Source: Glandiceps talaboti (Eukaryota; Hemichordata; Enteropneusta; Spengelidae). From it: DNA of 35,000 nt. The position numbers and the translations under genes were made by a program. The stretch spans positions 15,466,000 through 15,500,999 of the forward strand of contig NC_135558.1 of the NCBI RefSeq assembly GCF_964340395.1, given 5' to 3'. Positions within the stretch are counted from its first letter, which is position 1, and every line of letters begins with the position of its first letter. Shown here in pieces: positions 12,730 through 35,000 of the stretch. Under the pieces are notes generated by a model. It did not search any database. It had not been told where the DNA came from and saw nothing but the letters and a program-made list of their open reading frames with translations.

Positions 12730-13775
12730 CATGAAAGTTAAAGATGCCACCACGTGCTGAATACACCGTTACTGCACCTGCACCTTTCCCACTACCATTA
12801 CACCAAATGAACTGTGTGCAACTAGGTTACTCCGATTTGTTCGTCTCTTACTGGAGAGTAATATACTCATATTCCATTAGTACGGTATTTACGGTGTATA
12901 TTTGCATAAATATAGCGTAACAGTAATGTTTGAAAATTAGGCTGACATACATGTGGTGATCCTCCAGCTACCAATGAATGTACACCGCAGTATTCAAAAA
13001 CTTTACTAAGCATATATGTAGCATGAGTTGCGTATATTATTCAACACTGACGAATGAGTATATGGGGAGGGGATGACATGACGTCAGTATAGTTCTACCT
13101 CTAGACACATCGCCAGGGCGGCTCGCGAGTGTTGCTGACATACATTTTACAAAGTGTAACTGGACTGTGACGCGAAAATTTGCGTGATTATATTTTTGAA
13201 TAGGTAAAAGATAAACACTAATATAATGTTTTTGGTGTATGCGTATGCAAATGTTTGAATCTGATAGAACTAAATAAGTAATGATAACTATTTAACGTAA
13301 CTATTACCATCTTCATTTCGACTTCTAAAGAAACTCGATAGCTTTCTAAGTTTTCACTAGCGTAAGGTGATATATTTCATTTTAATATTTAAATATTTAA
13401 CACAGATTTTGAAGGCATAATGAGAGATCATTAATCTTTTACGCCAAGCATTACTAAAACACTTGTAGTTTTATCAGAATATCTTGTTCCAAGTGTGCTA
13501 ACATTTCGCCGTTTTTAACTTTCCCCTCAATAACAAATTTATTTTGTGTTACCCGTCTTTGACTTGACCTCTGGTGAAATTTTGCAGGCCAATTAATCCA
13601 GGGAACATTAAAAAATTGAAATCTAACAAAAGTGTAGTCTGATGTTTATGAAAAATAAGTTGTTATCGACCAACGTTTTTTGCCTTTGGGTTTCTGAATC
13701 AACCGTCTTTAACATTAATAGAAACGCCACCATTATCAGTTGATGTTAGTATTACTAGTAGGAAAAATATATATA
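12730..13775. other. Non-coding stretch
   Basis: No supported feature. There is a slightly GC-richer patch at 13110-13135 (CGCCAGGGCGGCTCGCGAG) without context. Confidence 0.5.
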
Positions 13776-13779
13776 CTGC

Positions 13780-13946
13780 TATTATATATTATTCTCCAAT
13801 ATATTTCGTCGTTCAGCCTTAAGGAAAATACGAGTGACCTAAGGGGCCCTTGTCACTACTCGTCTATCGACTCGTAGTGTCAACCCTTAGGTCACAAGTA
13901 TTTTCTGACTGACTGAAGAAACATTTTGAGTAATAATATAATTATA
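13780..13946. mobile_element. Imperfect hairpin (MITE-like) element
   Basis: TTCAG...GAAAATACGAGTGACCTAAGGG (13812-13844) is mirrored by CCCTTAGGTCAC...GTATTTTC...CTGAA (13884-13917). Weaker pairing continues outward (TATATTATT.CTC / GAG.AATAATATA) to about 13780 and 13946. The loop contains CACTACTCG/CGAGTAGTG-like inner pairing (CACTACTCGTC, GACTCGTAGTG). It is non-coding. Confidence 0.55.
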
Positions 13947-14294
13947 CCATCGTCAGTAATATGAAATCGGGGGAAAGGAATGCCAATTTTGAGCGTGTTG
14001 AATCATATTTCGAAAGTAGCAGAACCAATTGTTTGTTTTTGTCGTGTTTTGCTTTTGCTTTTTTTTTATGTTATATGTATTTATTACTGTATATGTTTTC
14101 CTTTGGCAACAACTAGTTTAAACAAACTATTTTAGTGGTGCAGCCAGAAGTTTAAAGATATTTTGTAATTTATTTTTTTATTGCCGATGTGTTTACTTAA
14201 CTAATTCATTCTTGGTATTCCACACTTGGTATGTACATTTTCTTTTCTTTTCACCTCTGGCAAATAAATACATGTGAATACGTAGACACGCCTT

Positions 14295-14323
14295 GTCGTG
14301 ACATTGACGCGCGTTGTCACGAC
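14295..14323. repeat. Short CG-rich hairpin
   Basis: GTCGTGACA and TGTCACGAC are exact inverted arms around an 11-base spacer (TTGACGCGCGT). This is a rare GC-rich spot in an AT-rich stretch; function unknown. Confidence 0.6.
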
Positions 14324-14764
14324 GTAGAAAAAACCCAGAGTTCAAATTCCATATTTTTTGTTGAACCTGGCTCATGCATGTTATAACATGTTATACAACA
14401 CTATTCAATTTACACCCACAACAGAGTATTTCTAGATGTACCTGTTTTCTAAGTTTGCACGTCGTAAAACACACTGAAGTTAAACTGGCAACAGCTCACT
14501 TAATCTGTAGATTTGTTACCCCGTTACTAATGATTGATGGTACTGCGTGTATACTGGGTTAGTGTCTGTATGTAAATAGTTGTGAATCATGTATATATCT
14601 GATAAATTGTTTTTCAACAAATTTGTGAATTTGATCATAATTGTTTTAATTACTATGGCCACCATACATGCCTCCATGTCTACAACATGAACAAGAAAAT
14701 GCAAATTTCCCCTTAAATACTCAATAATGTTGACATACAAACACACATGCATACATAGTCACAC

Positions 14765-14811
14765 ATACATACATACATACATACATACATACATACATAC
14801 ATACATACATG
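14765..14811. repeat. (ACAT)n microsatellite
   Basis: About 12 nearly pure ACAT units. An A-rich then pyrimidine-rich stretch (14905-14990) follows 100 bases downstream. Confidence 0.95.
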
Positions 14812-15694
14812 TAATGTGCAAATACGTATAAGGATGACCCTATTTTCTATGTTACTATTACTTAGTCATGGCAAATATTTGTCGGTTGGTGGGTTGATTT
14901 AAAAATAAAATTTAAAAAAAAATCAAAAAAAAAATCATCTCCTTCATCTTTCTCTGCCTCTCTTTTTCCTCCTTTCTTTTTTCTATTGGATTCTTGGTAA
15001 CAGTCGTCGCCGTGACTGTAGATGACAACAATAGTCCATATACCTGCTTATTCTTGTCATAGAGGGCGTTGTTCCGCAAATATTATTAAAAACAGTCGAA
15101 TATAGAACTATTTTACGAAATTTGGAAAAGAGATAAAGTTAAAATCTTGAGTTACGGACTTGGTAACTATTATATTTTTCAGTGGCGTAGAACCAAATTT
15201 TCTTTTTTTCCTTTTTCATACAAAGGAAACGTTATCAAAACATTTTATTCATGAAGCCTAAATCTGTTAGATGAAAAAAGTGGTTTTAGCAGATTAATAT
15301 ACACATCCTAGGGGTATTGGCAGAAGAATGACATTCCTTTAAGAAACGATATCATTCAATACGATGGTACGTTCAATGGCTGTGCAAACTCACTTATCTG
15401 CTGCACAAAGTGTGTCTAACTGCCTCAAATATTTCATTTTCAAAAAAAGTCTATCTTTATTGTAGGAATATTCGTTTTTTCAAGATATTTGCCTCAAGAA
15501 CTGCAAAATTAATTTCTGTGGAATTATACTGGGACATGCCGCGTCAAAGAAATGTTAGCTGATAAGCAATGGAAGGAAAAGAATGTATGTGATCTCAAAC
15601 ATATTCTATTCTCAGCCTCTGGGCTCTTTTGAAATATATCATTTACGTGACTAAGCAACCACTTACCTAAAGAGATTCGTGTAACCCAACAGCA

Positions 15695-15987
15695 TTATTT
15701 ATTTATTTATTTATTCAGGTAAACCAACGGGCATAAAGCCCATTTACAGGCACCTTTAAACACTTGTCACCCAAGAAGTCCAGTGAGGGCCATCCCTCAT
15801 GGGTTCAGTGTTAATGCAGGAGGAAACCGGAGTACCCGGGGAAAACCTGCGTTGTTCGGTAGAGTCAAACTGAACGACACTCTTCTTACTTACAGCGTGG
15901 TAAATTTAATCGAACCCTGAATGGGGTTCGAACCCCGACCGCAGTGGTAAGAGGCAAGCGGTTTAACCACTTGGCCACCGACAACCC
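15695..15987 (-). mobile_element. tRNA-derived SINE, minus strand
   Basis: On the minus strand it begins near 15987 with GTGGCCAAGTGGTTAAACC (pol III A box) and has GGGGTTCGAACCCC (15936-15923, B box and T-loop). A Lys-CTT-like anticodon loop lies between the boxes, followed by a body containing CCCCGGGTACTCCGGTTTCC, a core I recognise from repeats in several invertebrate genomes. It ends in (AAAT)n at 15714-15697. A CATTATT on each side (15693-15699 and 15987-15993) may be a target-site duplication, but the left copy overlaps the tail. Confidence 0.75.
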
Positions 15988-16438
15988 ATTATTCCATGGA
16001 TTATACACATCACACCAAAAGTATCCTTTCGAGTCGAACAATAAGGAAGGTTTCTCAACGATAGTTGAATTTTATTTACTGATAAAAACACCTATATTGT
16101 AAACGAGTCCCGATACTGTACAGGTGCTGTCAATTAGTACATTATTTTAAAATTCTTTTGAGAAAGCTAAAGAAATGTTGACAGATAAGTTGACACAGTT
16201 TTGGGGTTTATTGCCGATAAAAGGTAAAGTGAAAGTTGTTCGTATATCACGCCCTCCCACTGCAATATCTCACAAATCCTTCTACTGGATACACATGGCC
16301 ATTGCCAAACCTAAAAAAGAAATTCCAAATCCTAATCTATATGCGGCCACTTTAAGCTTCTCTTGCTTCAACTATTTTTTCATCATTTTTTGTTCTTCTT
16401 AATCGATACATTCAATATGCTGTTATTTTTAATGTATT

Positions 16439-16959
16439 AAACAAGCAATGTAAAACCGGCTCCCTGTAGCGTAGTGGTTAGCGCACAGGATTAGCAGTCG
16501 GGAGGTCACGGGTTCAAATCCCACTGGAAACAGGGGATTTTTCTGTGACCGACCCAAACCCAGGGTGAGTGTTCTACAGACTCGATGGGTAGGCTGTATC
16601 ACTCAGCCGTGTCTCACTCACAAGACGAGTGCGAATTTGGGGGGACTCCTGGAGTAATGACTCGAAAAGTCGGGGACGATTACTCACACGGAGCCCGCAG
16701 GTGCTATGTTTGCCGGGCCTGGGTGACTCTGGGATAGCCTGTGGACTGACTGGGAAAGCCTTGACAGTTCCACAGCAACGTGATATAGAGCGTGCAGTAT
16801 AGCCCTGTCACGTAGTCCCAAACCCGAATGGATCTCTGTAGCATTTTGTGTTTGTTTGTTTGTATTTGTCTGCATAACAGAAAATCGCTGGGAGGAATTC
16901 CCAGCACAAAAATTAAAAAACAAAAAAACAAAAAAAACAAAAAACAAACAAGCAATGTA
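16439..16959 (+). mobile_element. tRNA-derived SINE with perfect 14-bp target-site duplication
   Basis: The insert is bounded by AAACAAGCAATGTA at 16439-16452 and again at 16946-16959. It starts with a tRNA-like head: A box TAGCGTAGTGGTTAGCG at 16467-16483, an AGC anticodon-like loop, and B box GGGTTCAAATCCC. A body of about 350 bases follows, with a 7-bp hairpin GCTGGGAGGAATTCCCAGC (16887-16905) just before an A-rich tail (16906-16945). The long body (about 490 bases) is more than a simple tRNA SINE. The head is too mismatched in its stems to be a working tRNA-Ala. Confidence 0.85.
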
Positions 16960-17028
16960 TAATAATTAAACAGCCTCTCAGAAGGTTTAGATTTTGTTGA
17001 CAAACATACATGCATTGACCGAAAGTAC

Positions 17029-18466
<1,438 letters not shown>

Positions 18467-18508
<42 letters not shown>

Positions 18509-18516
18509 CGCGCGCG
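18467..18516. repeat. (TG)17(CG)8 alternating purine-pyrimidine tract
   Basis: Fifty bases of strict purine-pyrimidine alternation, a classical Z-DNA-forming composition, about 650 bases upstream of the likely transcription start of the receptor gene. A TCACGTG E-box follows at 18545-18551. Confidence 0.95.
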
Positions 18517-18690
18517 AGTGTGTTTGTAAATCGCTTGTTTCCAGTCACGTGAGCAAAATGGTAATCGAAACAGTTGCTATTGTTTCGGTTTATTCCATTT
18601 CTCCGTATAATTGTTTTTTATACAGAAGCTTTCACGTGTTAGTCTGTATGATTTATTCTTCCACCTCTTGTCAAGTTCTACAGTTTTGAA

Positions 18691-18857
<167 letters not shown>

Positions 18858-19121
18858 AAAACCCAAATTAAATAAAATGTCATTTGTCATCAATTTTTGG
18901 GGTAATTACATGGCAGATCTGATGGACAGTACTCAAGATTGATTGGTGTTGGAATATTCAATTTATTGCATCTGATTGGTTTGCTCCGAAAAGTGTAAAT
19001 TACCAAAAGGCTAAGTAATCAAAAAACAGCCAAGAGCACACTTCAGACAAGAACCGAACCGATTGTTGGAAATAAGGCAGAATATTCAACCACCTAGAGG
19101 GAGTTAGGGATATCAACGGTC

Positions 19122-19148
19122 CTGTTGCCATGCCAACAGCTATAAATA
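19122..19148 (+). promoter_or_regulatory. Core promoter of the receptor gene: X-box-like dyad plus TATA box
   Basis: TATAAATA lies at 19141-19148, and transcription would start about 25-30 bases later (about 19166-19176, near an ATTCACCA initiator-like stretch). That leaves a 5' UTR of roughly 60 bases before the 19232 start. Directly upstream is the dyad CTGTTGCCATGCCAACAG (19122-19139). Its core at 19124-19137 differs at one position from the perfect RFX X-box form GTTGCCATGGCAAC. Only the sequence supports this; no transcript data were available. Confidence 0.5.
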
Positions 19149-19231
19149 AGAGATCTTCATCGATTCACCATTTGTAAAAGTTTCTCTGCAGCGGAGGGTG
19201 CCAGATCTCGCAGACGTGATATGTTGACGAG

Positions 19232-34623
<15,392 letters not shown>

Positions 34624-35000
34624 GTGTGTAGCTTCATTGATATTGATTCACTAATATTGATGTACAAGGACGTCTGCGTTCATGTATATATTGATCAAAG
34701 CTTCCAACTATTCAATACTCGGGTGTGAGTGTCATCATTAAAATTTATTCGACTAAGAGCATTCATTCATTTCGACATGTGCCGTTGGAATCAATGCCTT
34801 CGTATTCTCGCGTCGATACTGTATATAAATTCACATTTGGGAAAATAAATTTTCTTATTCGTTCACATTACGTGCACGTCATAACGGTATTTCAACTGGT
34901 CACGTCATTATTTTGTTCAGTTGTATTCATTATTTCTGATGTGCACCGGTTAAATCGAATTATATGTTGTCATTTAGATAAGTCAATGAGTCTTAGACTA

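Larger units (their letters stand above)
13950..15690. other. Non-coding stretch around a microsatellite
   Basis: Other than the hairpin at 14295 and the (ACAT)n at 14765, it holds only an A-run/pyrimidine-run pair (about 14905-14990). No gene recognised. Confidence 0.5.

Noticed and set aside
15915-15987. Functional minus-strand tRNA gene
   Set aside because: It has A and B boxes but is fused to a SINE body with an (AAAT)n tail, and the cloverleaf is not closed by a good acceptor stem.
16453-16530. Functional tRNA-Ala(AGC) gene
   Set aside because: Acceptor and anticodon stems are mismatched and the segment continues into a SINE body bounded by a target-site duplication.

Overview
This window is animal (metazoan) nuclear DNA. 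It is AT-rich, sparsely coding, full of microsatellites and decayed retroelements, and carries one large split gene with GT-AG introns. The simple-repeat style ((CATA)n, (GACA)n, (TA)n, (GA)n), the tRNA-derived SINEs, the Penelope-like element and a GABA-B-receptor-like gene all fit an invertebrate bilaterian such as a hemichordate, cephalochordate or lophotrochozoan. I cannot fix the phylum from the sequence alone.

Left part (1 to about 19120): no host protein-coding gene could be supported. The region holds compound microsatellites (624-1045, 7963-8076, 12605-12725, 14765-14811, 17031-17132, 18467-18516, 18760-18854), a small LINE reverse-transcriptase scrap (about 1850-1945), a strong fold-back element (2051-2190) inside a larger inverted-repeat composite (to about 2574), an ancient direct duplication (5958-6589), a hairpin element (about 13780-13946), a minus-strand tRNA-derived SINE (15695-15987) and a plus-strand tRNA-derived SINE with a perfect 14-bp target-site duplication (16439-16959).

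Right part (about 19120 to the end): the 5' half of one plus-strand gene encoding a class C GPCR of the GABA-B-receptor type. I could build ten coding exons (19232-34623), giving a continuous reading frame of 453 codons. They encode a signal peptide and nearly the whole Venus-flytrap ligand-binding domain; the seven-helix domain must lie beyond the window. Intron 1 is 7.66 kb and hosts a 5'-inverted Penelope-like element with a hammerhead-ribozyme-like 3' region, and a degenerate LINE with an (AAT)n tail. A TATA box, an RFX X-box-like dyad and an overlapping upstream ORF sit at the 5' end of the gene.

Nothing here looks like a new multi-gene system. The points most worth a second look are: the GABA-B-like receptor that keeps the fold but lacks the usual GABA-anchoring glutamate; the 5'-inverted Penelope element and its hammerhead-like motif; the repeated placement of microsatellites just downstream of splice donors; and the compact promoter with an X-box-like dyad and an overlapping uORF.
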